Below, one piece after another: positions 47,734-55,887 of a stretch of 62,483 bases of DNA. Numbering within the stretch: position 1 is the first letter of the stretch; each line of letters opens with the position of its first letter. The notes under the pieces were generated by a model. The model searched no databases. It had not been told where the DNA came from and was given only the letters and a program-made list of their open reading frames with translations. A program made the position numbers and the translations under genes. Source of the DNA: CAYLXU01 sp964388055 (lineage in GTDB: Bacteria; Patescibacteriota; Minisyncoccia; UBA6257; JACRHW01); assembly GCA_964388055.1 (NCBI GenBank), contig CAYLXU010000001.1, positions 1 through 62,483 on the forward strand, in the 5' to 3' direction.

Positions 47734-48738
47734 ATGAAAAAAGCATTCATAACTGGTATTACGGGTCAAGACGGCTCATATCTTACAGAGCTTCTTTTAG
47801 GGAAAGGGTATGAAGTACACGGTCTTATTCGTCGTTCCTCTACGTTTAATACGTCACGCATTGATCACGTCTATCAGGATCCTCACGAAAATAAGGCAAA
47901 CCTCTTTCTTCATTATGGTGACCTCTCAGATGCAGGAAACTTGAGAAAGTTGATTTTTGATATTCAACCAGACGAGGTGTATCACCTTGGTGCGCAATCA
48001 CATGTACGTGTTTCGTTTGATATGCCGGAATATACCGCAGATGTAACGGGGCTTGCCACGATGCGTATTTTGGAGACGATAAAAGATTTTGAAAAGACGT
48101 ACAATAAAAAAATAAAGTTTTATCAAGCAAGCTCAAGCGAAATGTTTGGATCAACACCTCCTCCACAAAACGAAAAAACACCTTTTCATCCGCGGAGTCC
48201 TTATGGGTGCGCAAAGGTGTTTGCATACCATAGTACGGTTAATTATCGGGAGGCATATAATTTGTTTGCAGTGAACGGTATTCTTTTTAATCACGAAAGT
48301 CCACGTCGTGGGGAAACATTTGTAACGCGAAAAATTACACGCGGCATTGCGCGTATTAAGGCGGGTCTAGATAAAAAACTCTATCTTGGGAACCTCAACG
48401 CCCGTCGTGATTGGGGATATGCGAAAGAATATATGGAGGCTGCGTGGATGATGCTCCAGCAGGATAAGCCCGATGATTACGTGATCGGAACAGGTGAGAC
48501 TCATTCCGTGAAGGAGTTTGTCCAAGCCGCGTTCAAGCATGCCGGGATTTCAAATTGGAAAAACTATGTCGAAATTGATCCGCGGTATTATAGACCAACC
48601 GAAGTTGATGTATTAATTGCCGATCCAACAAAAGCAAGAAAGAGGTTGAAATGGAAACCAAAGACCACCTTTGACGAGCTTGTAAAACTCATGGTAGAAG
48701 AAGACCTAAAGGCCTATAACATAACAAAGGGGGCATAG
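47734..48738 (+). CDS. gmd: GDP-mannose 4,6-dehydratase, second copy
   Basis: Identical to 37221-38225. Confidence 0.93.
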   Translation: MKKAFITGITGQDGSYLTELLLGKGYEVHGLIRRSSTFNTSRIDHVYQDPHENKANLFLHYGDLSDAGNLRKLIFDIQPDEVYHLGAQSHVRVSFDMPEYTADVTGLATMRILETIKDFEKTYNKKIKFYQASSSEMFGSTPPPQNEKTPFHPRSPYGCAKVFAYHSTVNYREAYNLFAVNGILFNHESPRRGETFVTRKITRGIARIKAGLDKKLYLGNLNARRDWGYAKEYMEAAWMMLQQDKPDDYVIGTGETHSVKEFVQAAFKHAGISNWKNYVEIDPRYYRPTEVDVLIADPTKARKRLKWKPKTTFDELVKLMVEEDLKAYNITKGA

Positions 48739-48739
48739 T

Positions 48740-49672
48740 ATGAACCTTAACAAGCAAAAAATCTTAGTAACGGGTGGGGCGGGATTTTTGGGATCATTCG
48801 TTCTCGAGAAACTTAAGGCACGTGGAGTGCAGGAGGAAAACCTTAGAGTAGTTCGTTCTGCGGAATATGATTTGCGAAAAATGGAGGATTGCATACGAGC
48901 GGTTGAGGGCGTGAATCTTATCATTCATCTTGCAGCGAAGGTGGGAGGGATTGGATTTAATCGAGAACACCCTGGAGAACTTTTTTACGATAACATTATG
49001 ATGGGTGTTCAACTCATGGAGGCTGCTCGTCTCGCGGGTGTTCAGAAATTCGTTGCTGTTGGGACTATTTGTGCATACCCAAAATTTACCCCCGTTCCGT
49101 TTAAGGAGGATGATCTTTGGGTCGGATATCCCGAGGAAACGAATGCGCCTTACGGTCTCGCAAAGAAGATGCTTCTTGTGCAGGCTCAGGCATACCGTGC
49201 GCAATATGGAATGAATGCAATATATCTCCTACCAGTGAATCTTTATGGACCACGCGACAACTTTAAACCAGAAAGTTCTCACGTAATCCCCGCGCTTATT
49301 AAGAAGGTGCACGACGCGAAAATCTCTGGTGCGGACCATATTGATGTGTGGGGGACAGGAAGTGCAACACGAGAGTTTCTGTATGTCGAAGATGCTGCAG
49401 AGGGAATCATATTGGCTACGGAACGGTATAATAAAGAGCATCCCGTAAACCTTGGTTCCGGTATGGAGATTTCCATTAGGGATCTTATTACGAAGATTTG
49501 TGAGATCATGGATTTTAGAGGAGAACTTCGGTGGGATACTACGAAGCCGGATGGTCAGCCGCGGAGGATGTTGGATGTAACTCGTGCGGAAGCTGAATTT
49601 GTTTTTAAGGCGCAGACGAGTTTTGAGGAGGGTCTCAAAAGGACAATCGACTGGTATACTGCGACCACATAG
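48740..49672 (+). CDS. fcl: GDP-L-fucose synthase, second copy
   Basis: Identical to 38227-39159, followed by the duplicate of the terminator (49697-49723). Confidence 0.93.
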   Translation: MNLNKQKILVTGGAGFLGSFVLEKLKARGVQEENLRVVRSAEYDLRKMEDCIRAVEGVNLIIHLAAKVGGIGFNREHPGELFYDNIMMGVQLMEAARLAGVQKFVAVGTICAYPKFTPVPFKEDDLWVGYPEETNAPYGLAKKMLLVQAQAYRAQYGMNAIYLLPVNLYGPRDNFKPESSHVIPALIKKVHDAKISGADHIDVWGTGSATREFLYVEDAAEGIILATERYNKEHPVNLGSGMEISIRDLITKICEIMDFRGELRWDTTKPDGQPRRMLDVTRAEAEFVFKAQTSFEEGLKRTIDWYTATT

Positions 49673-49754
49673 CGATTACATGTAAAACAATGTGAAACAC
49701 GCCATCTGGATGGCGTGTTTTTTGTGGTGTGCCGAGTTAGGATATAATGTAGTT

Positions 49755-52700
49755 ATGAATGGTAAATTTGGAAAACGAGAAACGGTTTTTGTTCACGAGT
49801 CGCCGGAAGAGCTTATCGCGAAAGCAAAAATTGGTGGTTCTTTAGATCTCTCTTTATTGAGAGACGATGAAAAGAAAGAGGTATTACGATGGTATCGAAA
49901 ACACGCGGATGATGGGGGGGTGTTGGGATATGAAGAGGCTACCGACTTTTTGGAGGAGTTTGTGAGGCACGATATGGTGCGTGATGCAGAGCTTGTGGGC
50001 TACATTAAGTCGGGAAACGTAGATGAGCATCGTCTTGGTGTATATTTGGGAGAGGCGGTAGAGCCGGGGAGATATGTGCAATCTTTTTATAAGTGTTGGT
50101 GGGCGTTTGGCACGGAAAGACGGGAAGAGTTCATTTATAAATTTACAAAACAACATCCAGAACACGCAGAAATGGTGGTTCCGTTTGTAGACTTAAGTCG
50201 GGTATACATTGAAGAGAGAAAAGATGGTTCTGTCTCTCGGAAATCGATTCTAGAGGCGCGTTTTAAACGTATCGGCGATGCGAAGCGTCTCATAGAGGCG
50301 TTTTTGGCATTTTGTGATATTGATGAAAACTTGAGTTCGCGCATGTCATTTGGGATGCGTTTTCACTCCCGTCTTATTGAGCATTATTACGATACAAACC
50401 GATCAGTACTATATCCATATCTTGGAGAGTTATATGACAAGGGGTTTATTGATGATGGAAAAATTGAATCCCTCCTTGGTGCATATCCGTATTCCTCAGG
50501 AAATGTTGATTATACACAGGAGGAAGAAAAAGAGATGAAAGTGCTTGAGGGAAAAATAAAAAAACTTGGAAACCCTTCGGACCTCGGTAAGTATGGTCAC
50601 CCATCGGAGTTTTTTCCTAGAAAGGACGCTCTCCGCCTTGAAGAATTGAGAGATCAGGGAAAGTTGCGCGCAACGGAATACTTACTTACAAATTTTATTG
50701 CACATCAAAAAAAATTTAATTTCGATGTGCAGAAATTTTTAGGTGAATGTATTGAGTGGCGTGTACCTATTTTTGCGTTTGTGGATCAACTCGGTTTGAG
50801 TAAAAGGGAGGTGGGCATGCTTATTGCCCGGGCGAGAGTAGAAAATGGTGAGTTGCCCTTTTCTTTGGCAAACCTGGAGGATCTGCGGACACTTTTGGAG
50901 TTTAACGCGAAACACAAAAATGAGGAGGGTGTGGATCTTAAGAAGATGGTGCTAGATCTTCTAAAAGAAGATTTTAAGACTCAAGGAGTAAATTTATTTG
51001 CCAATCGGGGCATTGTGTTGAGAATCGATAGGGTACTTTCCTTATTTGGTAAAGAGGAGGGAGAAAGATTGTTGGCGGCTATTACGAGCGATGCCTCGGA
51101 ATTGTGGTTATTTAATCCAAGGTATGTGTTGGAACATAACCTGATGACGTTTGAGGAGCTTATTGATAAAACGTCTTCAAATGAATATGAGTATGTGAGA
51201 CACCTTGGAAAGTTGATGTATCACGCAAGGCTTCTTGATGTGGAACATGGTGTGGGCATGCATCTTTCTAATGTTGTGCAAAGAGCGAAAAGGATTATAG
51301 ATACAAGTCCGGCGTTGTTTTTTGATGAAGATACTTCTCATGTAATTAATCAGATTTTTAACAGGGAGGAACGCGCTCTTTTTGTGGCGAATCATTTAAA
51401 ACCGCCTGTGGATTCTTCTTTTTTGGGGAAACTTCTTGTTTCTCAGGACTGGTCCCCATTTCGAAATGTGTGTCACGATCTTCTTGTTTCAGAACCGATA
51501 TTGTTTGCCGAGACGTTTCGTTATCATGAAAAAGGGATCTATAGTGTCCTGAGTCGGAAGGAGGTGCGAGAGCTTGTTCTCACGAATGCGGCGCACATGG
51601 ATTTTGAACATCTTGCATGGAGCGATCAATTTAAACGAGAGCTTGTTTCCCACGCTGCATACCAAAAGAGGTTTTTTGAGTGTGTGGTTGAGAGGGGTAG
51701 CGCACAGGTTCTTGTAGAATTTATAGGTCGAATGGAGTTTCCAGAAGTAGAGAATTGGGAACAAACCAAAAAACAAATTAAAGAAAACGAGGATCGTATA
51801 CGAACAGAGCAAGAGAGGCTTGAAAGGGTAAGCCCGGTGTCCGATGGAGAAATGAGAGCGGAGATTAAAAAGAGAATTATTGATCTGATAGAGAAGACAA
51901 AGGAATTGAAGAGGAAAAAAAGTCTCGGTGGTGATATTGTTGAAACAAGAAGGCTTGTTGGGGAATTCAAGCGTACGGCAACGGAGGTGATGAGAGGTGT
52001 TGCGGAGAAAGAAAAATTTTTTATATTCAAGGATGGTGTTTTGGATGTGCTTGGGGAGATGGGGCGGGAAATAGCTCGTGGAGAGATTAGAGAGTATATA
52101 GAAATTCACCCAGAAGTGTTAATGAGATCAAGGTTTCACCCAAGACCTAGGCTTGTGTTTCGTGAGGTGTTAGGTGACGAGATGTTTTCAGAGCTTTTTC
52201 GAGACCACATTAAAACGTTAGTATTTTGGAACGATCGATACGGAAGGGGGCTCTTTGAGATGCGAGATCTTCCTCTAGATCTTCAAAAAGACGCCGCCAC
52301 CTTAAACCCCTTCTTTAAGATTCATGAAAAGGATAGTTTGCAGGAAGACTACTACGCGCATTGTCTTAGATGGTTTTCTTCATACAGTTTTTACCCGATT
52401 TTTGAAAAGCGTCTCATGCAAATTGCAAGGGAGCAGCAAAATGTTTTTGGTCAACAAACATCGCTTAAGTCCTTTACTCCAAACAAAGAATTTCATTCTC
52501 TTGGAAACTCTTTACTTCTTCTTGAGTCTTCCCCATTCGCGCGTCAGTACAGAGATGACATACTTGCACTCTCACCAAGGGAACAGGAGGTTACAATTTC
52601 TCTCTTTTCCTTCTTATCTTTTTATCATCTCGACGAACATGTGGTGTCACACCTTGAGGGAAAGAGCTTTGATTCTGCTCAGCAGGAGGCCCATGATGTG

Positions 52701-54044
52701 ATAAGCCGCTTCTTACAAAAAATGTTTGAAATAAAGGAGGATCTCGGACCGGTCGCATCAATTCCTATTCAAGTTGTCCGCGCTCTCTCTATCTATTACA
52801 ACAAGAGTTGTAGCGAGCATCTGGCTATGAGTAGTGCGTTCAGAAAAGCAATAGTACCTATTCTTAAAGGAAATTACGAAAGTTGGCGTGCGTGGGGTAC
52901 AGATGGTGAAGTGCAAGAAGAGGGCAAGGATGCAGCACTCATGCAGATGAAGAAGGATAAACTTATTCCAGAGTCGCTGAATAGAGAACAATACGAATCT
53001 TGGATCAGGGAGGACGGGATGGATTTTTCTGAGGCTTTTTCGTACCAGATTACCGATGTGCGTTCTGGAATAAGAGACGTGATCTCCCGTGCGATGGTAG
53101 ATCAACACATTGAGAAGGGTGAGCTCGAAACTGATTTTTTGGCACTCGAGAACAGATACGAACAACTCATCGCACCACTTAAGGAGATGGTAGCACGCCA
53201 GAAAGTGTTGCGGGATATTTCAAAGGGCCGCGATCTTACAGATGAGGAGAGGGGAGACTATGAGGGGCTTAAGCAGAGGATTCAAGAATATAAGGCGGGA
53301 CACGAAGAAGAGTTTTCAAGTATTCAGGCACAGCAATATCTTGCAAGGCTAAGGAGTCTTACACTTGAAGAACTTGAATTACAAAATATTGTTCTTGGAA
53401 AAAAGAAAATTTCCTTTACTGATGTGTTTAAGGTGCTACAAGGGCATTTTAAGGAAAAACAAGATTTTCTCTCGGACATACAAAGAATAAGAGACGTGCT
53501 GCAGCGAGCATATCAGAGTATATTTGGGGGAGAAAAAGTGTCCCGATCACGTTTAATGGTCTCGGATGGTGTAGATCTGGAGACACATGTGCTTATTGGA
53601 GAAAAACCGGTCGCATCCTGCCAACATTATGATGGGTCGGATCTTAACTTTGGCCTTCTTTCTTATATATCCGACCCAGGAGTAAAGATCATTCAAGTGC
53701 GTGATGAACAAGGTGCACTTGTGGCGCGGGCGGTGCTACGCATGGTGGAAGATAATGCCGGACAACCTCAGCTTTTTATGGAACGTGTGTATTCAGTAAA
53801 TACGCATCCGAAGGTAAAGGAGGCAATGGTGCGTTTTGCATTACGCAAGGCAGAGATATTGGGGGTAACGTGTTATACCCACGAAGGGGTATTTGCAGAC
53901 ATGTTTGAAATGGGTTCTGAACTCACAGTATTGCACAATCGTGGAAGCAGGAGCCCTTATGTGTACACCGATGCTGGGGGTGGTAAGATGCCAGATGGTG
54001 TGTTTGAGGTAAAAGCGTTTCAGATTCTCGTGGCAAAGGAATAA
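49755..54044 (+). CDS. Giant uncharacterised protein, 1,429 aa, with GNAT-like C-terminal domain
   Basis: Intact copy. I do not recognise a named family. The first 650 residues are largely helical without signal peptide or membrane segments. Residues about 665-730 form a coiled coil (KKQIKENEDRIRTEQERLER, then REIKK-type heptads). A second charged helical region lies at about 1130-1240 (for example QRIQEYKAGHEEEFSSIQAQ). The last 170 residues look like a separate compact domain (SRLMVSDGVDLETHVLIGEK, ASCQHYDGSDLNFGLLSYIS, QVRDEQGALVARAVLRMVED, MERVYSVNTHPKVKEAMVRF) with the strand-helix order of an acetyltransferase-like fold; that is my inference. The leaderless TATAAT box (49743-49748) drives it, and a bidirectional terminator ends it. 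Giant soluble proteins of unknown role are common in candidate phyla. Confidence 0.78.
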   Translation: MNGKFGKRETVFVHESPEELIAKAKIGGSLDLSLLRDDEKKEVLRWYRKHADDGGVLGYEEATDFLEEFVRHDMVRDAELVGYIKSGNVDEHRLGVYLGEAVEPGRYVQSFYKCWWAFGTERREEFIYKFTKQHPEHAEMVVPFVDLSRVYIEERKDGSVSRKSILEARFKRIGDAKRLIEAFLAFCDIDENLSSRMSFGMRFHSRLIEHYYDTNRSVLYPYLGELYDKGFIDDGKIESLLGAYPYSSGNVDYTQEEEKEMKVLEGKIKKLGNPSDLGKYGHPSEFFPRKDALRLEELRDQGKLRATEYLLTNFIAHQKKFNFDVQKFLGECIEWRVPIFAFVDQLGLSKREVGMLIARARVENGELPFSLANLEDLRTLLEFNAKHKNEEGVDLKKMVLDLLKEDFKTQGVNLFANRGIVLRIDRVLSLFGKEEGERLLAAITSDASELWLFNPRYVLEHNLMTFEELIDKTSSNEYEYVRHLGKLMYHARLLDVEHGVGMHLSNVVQRAKRIIDTSPALFFDEDTSHVINQIFNREERALFVANHLKPPVDSSFLGKLLVSQDWSPFRNVCHDLLVSEPILFAETFRYHEKGIYSVLSRKEVRELVLTNAAHMDFEHLAWSDQFKRELVSHAAYQKRFFECVVERGSAQVLVEFIGRMEFPEVENWEQTKKQIKENEDRIRTEQERLERVSPVSDGEMRAEIKKRIIDLIEKTKELKRKKSLGGDIVETRRLVGEFKRTATEVMRGVAEKEKFFIFKDGVLDVLGEMGREIARGEIREYIEIHPEVLMRSRFHPRPRLVFREVLGDEMFSELFRDHIKTLVFWNDRYGRGLFEMRDLPLDLQKDAATLNPFFKIHEKDSLQEDYYAHCLRWFSSYSFYPIFEKRLMQIAREQQNVFGQQTSLKSFTPNKEFHSLGNSLLLLESSPFARQYRDDILALSPREQEVTISLFSFLSFYHLDEHVVSHLEGKSFDSAQQEAHDVISRFLQKMFEIKEDLGPVASIPIQVVRALSIYYNKSCSEHLAMSSAFRKAIVPILKGNYESWRAWGTDGEVQEEGKDAALMQMKKDKLIPESLNREQYESWIREDGMDFSEAFSYQITDVRSGIRDVISRAMVDQHIEKGELETDFLALENRYEQLIAPLKEMVARQKVLRDISKGRDLTDEERGDYEGLKQRIQEYKAGHEEEFSSIQAQQYLARLRSLTLEELELQNIVLGKKKISFTDVFKVLQGHFKEKQDFLSDIQRIRDVLQRAYQSIFGGEKVSRSRLMVSDGVDLETHVLIGEKPVASCQHYDGSDLNFGLLSYISDPGVKIIQVRDEQGALVARAVLRMVEDNAGQPQLFMERVYSVNTHPKVKEAMVRFALRKAEILGVTCYTHEGVFADMFEMGSELTVLHNRGSRSPYVYTDAGGGKMPDGVFEVKAFQILVAKE

Positions 54045-54048
54045 AAAA

Positions 54049-54075
54049 GGACGGCTTATGCCGTCCCGTCTTTTC
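54049..54075. terminator. Bidirectional terminator
   Basis: GGACGGC (54049-54055) pairs with GCCGTCC (54060-54066), loop TTAT, with T tracts on both strands. It ends the giant gene (plus) and the ubiquitin-like gene (minus). Confidence 0.88.
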
Positions 54076-54088
54076 GTTATTGTTATAA

Positions 54089-54307
54089 TTAGCCCTTTAC
54101 TCCAGATTCCTTCAGGAATTCCAACTCATCTTCCTGGCCCGTAAGCCGGAACTCGGTTGGGTCGTTCACCTGTTTGCCATCCACGAGGACCGTTTCATGG
54201 TCGGGAGTTACGTTGAGCATTGCAGAAACCATGTTCTGCACCTCTTCCACTGTCTTGCCACCCACTTCTTCCACGGTGATGCTGTTTGCGCCGCACACTA
54301 CCGTCAT
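54089..54307 (-). CDS. Ubiquitin-like beta-grasp protein ending in Gly
   Basis: A 72-residue protein MTVVCGANSITVEEVGGKTV ... DELEFLKESGVKG. The beta-hairpin, GKTVEEVQNMV helix, VLVDGKQVNDPTEFRL and ELEFLKESG strands follow the order of ThiS/multi-ubiquitin beta-grasp domains, and the C-terminal Lys-Gly ends exactly at Gly, so no processing would be needed before activation. AAGGAGGT lies 6 bases before the ATG at 54307; an in-frame Met at 54325 has no ribosome site. It has its own TTGACA-18-TATAAC promoter inside the 3' end of the E1-like gene, consistent with the protein being needed in larger amounts than the enzymes. The intended target or conjugate cannot be read from the sequence. Confidence 0.8.
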   Translation of the reverse strand: MTVVCGANSITVEEVGGKTVEEVQNMVSAMLNVTPDHETVLVDGKQVNDPTEFRLTGQEDELEFLKESGVKG

Positions 54308-54353
54308 ATTCTCACCTCCTTCCATGCAGATTTTAGGTATAAGAACTTTGTAT

Positions 54354-54383
54354 GTTATAGCATTCTGCCCAACGAACTGTCAA
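54354..54383 (-). promoter_or_regulatory. Internal promoter for the ubiquitin-like gene
   Basis: On the minus strand TTGACA (54383-54378) and TATAAC (54359-54354) are 18 bases apart. The -35 box overlaps the stop of the E1-like gene. Confidence 0.8.
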
Positions 54384-55087
54384 TAGTTTGGATTGAGGTA
54401 GTCGTAGACTTTTCTTTTTACAGGCCGCACGTTTCCTGTTTTAAGGTCAAAGTACTGTTCCGTAAATGGGATTGCGTCACCTCTCGACCAGAGGGTAAGC
54501 GCATTAAGCATGAGTGCCGCGATGGTAAGATTTACCGTAAGAATTTGTGGCGACCCTGCTTCTATAAGCTCATCACATCCACGGTGTGCTGGGTTGCGAT
54601 CTTTTGGAAATCCAATCTCTCGATGATATGCGGTAAGGGGAGGGGTTACATCCTTTCCGTCTCGGCGTTCATATACTTGGATATTTCCATCATACTCATC
54701 GTTACCTCCTGAGATGAGGAGCCCATTTTTAAGCATTCCAACACAATCTGAAAGAACTTTCCGTGTTGCATGATTATCAACGCAAGCGAGCACAACATCT
54801 CCCTCACGAATGTAGACGTAGGAGTTGTCTTCATCGACGTATTTTGCCTTTGAGGAAATTTCCAACTCACCAAAGATGAGTTTAAGTCGTTCCGTGGTGG
54901 CAACCGCTTTATTTATACCAATTTCTCCTACGCGTTGCCGTTCTCGGTTTTTCTCTTCATATTGATCTCCATCAACAAGAACAAGGCGATTTGAGACACG
55001 TTTTCGATCTGCATAGGCAATCATTCTGCAAAGTGGGTCTATGAGACACGTTCCGATACCACCAAGTCCGATTACAACAGTTCTCAT
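54380..55087 (-). CDS. E1/ThiF-like ubiquitin-activating-type enzyme
   Basis: A 235-residue protein with the ThiF/MoeB/E1 adenylation fold. GLGGIG (residues 7-12) is the nucleotide-binding turn, VLVDGDQYEEKNRERQ (about 36-51) is the E1 signature with Asp-39, Asp-41, Asn-47 and Arg-48, and ACVDNHATR (101-109) follows. A single Cys in NPAHRGCDELIEAGSP (Cys-171) is the candidate thioester residue. It would adenylate the Gly of the ubiquitin-like protein with ATP. The start ATG at 55087 overlaps the JAMM-gene stop by 4 bases; longer open frame upstream is inside that gene. Small for an E1 and without a separate catalytic-cysteine domain. Confidence 0.88.
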   Translation of the reverse strand: MRTVVIGLGGIGTCLIDPLCRMIAYADRKRVSNRLVLVDGDQYEEKNRERQRVGEIGINKAVATTERLKLIFGELEISSKAKYVDEDNSYVYIREGDVVLACVDNHATRKVLSDCVGMLKNGLLISGGNDEYDGNIQVYERRDGKDVTPPLTAYHREIGFPKDRNPAHRGCDELIEAGSPQILTVNLTIAALMLNALTLWSRGDAIPFTEQYFDLKTGNVRPVKRKVYDYLNPNY

Positions 55088-55887
55088 GATTTGCGCCTTC
55101 CTTTCTTTTTGCGTGCGTGCTTTGCTTCCTGAAGCCTCGTGCGGAGAGGCGTGAGAAGACCAAGTACATTCCAAGACTTTTCTGGTGTAATCTGTTCGAG
55201 CCACTCCTGTGGAGGAGTATATGATCTCGGGAGCATGTTTTCCTGATTGTTCAGATAAAACGTATGATTTGGATCTGGTACGCGGATTTTCGAGGGCACC
55301 TTTACGATTCCCCGTATCCACTCTTCCGGATTTAGAGGGAATCGTGTTCCATTGATCGCTACCTGAACACTCAGTTCAAAATTGCGAGACCTTCCTGTCT
55401 TACCAAGTCGACCAAAGGTTCCATGAATACCATCAATACTTTTTTCATCACACACATCAGTGCTTGAATGAAATGCGCTTCCGGAACCATGTGAGTGAAA
55501 CGTCCCAATCAGGAGTTCCTCGGGATTGCGACGCGGTATGTCATACGTCGCACGCCCAGCGCTTACGCGTTGAGGTGGGACAGAAATGCGATACTTATTC
55601 GTTGTGGTGTTAATCCAAAGGAGAACGACTGCTTCTGTTCCGTGTGTGTTGTATACCCATGCAAAGAGGCGAAGTATTTCGAGTAGAATCTTTTTTGGAA
55701 TAATCGGAAAAAGCGGGGTAAGAGTAGGAGTCTGTGGTTCAAGAGTACTAATCTCAGGTACGGGGACAGTTGCCTCCCAATATCGCATCTTCTTTCTTAC
55801 AAAACATCCATTTCTTGCCAGAATAAAACAGTTACCATTTTCAGTGGGAGGAGTTTCTCCCTGATGTTTGATGAAAATCGGATACAT
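55084..55887 (-). CDS. JAMM/JAB-domain isopeptidase-like protein
   Basis: A 267-residue protein with a complete JAMM zinc motif: E85 in GTEAVVLLW, then H131-S-H133 in LIGTFHSHGSG, and Asp-144 at the required ten-residue spacing from the second His (HxHx10D), with Ser-141 and Ser-142 nearby. JAMM proteins hydrolyse isopeptide bonds of ubiquitin-like conjugates or trim precursors. Residues 1-60 form a small leading region rich in Pro/Thr; the last 40 residues are basic (EAKHARKKKGRRKS). It starts by a 1-base overlap with the E2-like stop, with AAGGAG 8 bases upstream. It resembles PRTRC protein A and BilC by position and motif. Confidence 0.9.
   Translation of the reverse strand: MYPIFIKHQGETPPTENGNCFILARNGCFVRKKMRYWEATVPVPEISTLEPQTPTLTPLFPIIPKKILLEILRLFAWVYNTHGTEAVVLLWINTTTNKYRISVPPQRVSAGRATYDIPRRNPEELLIGTFHSHGSGSAFHSSTDVCDEKSIDGIHGTFGRLGKTGRSRNFELSVQVAINGTRFPLNPEEWIRGIVKVPSKIRVPDPNHTFYLNNQENMLPRSYTPPQEWLEQITPEKSWNVLGLLTPLRTRLQEAKHARKKKGRRKS

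Larger units (their letters stand above)
41676..52198 (+). repeat. Tandem duplication, copy 2 (10,523 bp)
   Basis: Copy of 31163-41685, offset 10,513. It shares ten bases with copy 1 at the junction. After 52198 the sequence continues into the intact 3' part of the giant gene (base 52199 differs from 41686). Confidence 0.97.

Noticed and set aside
31163..52198. Insertion-sequence or phage origin of the 10.5-kb repeat
   Set aside because: No transposase, integrase, terminal inverted repeats or target-site duplication at the borders. Only a 10-bp microhomology.
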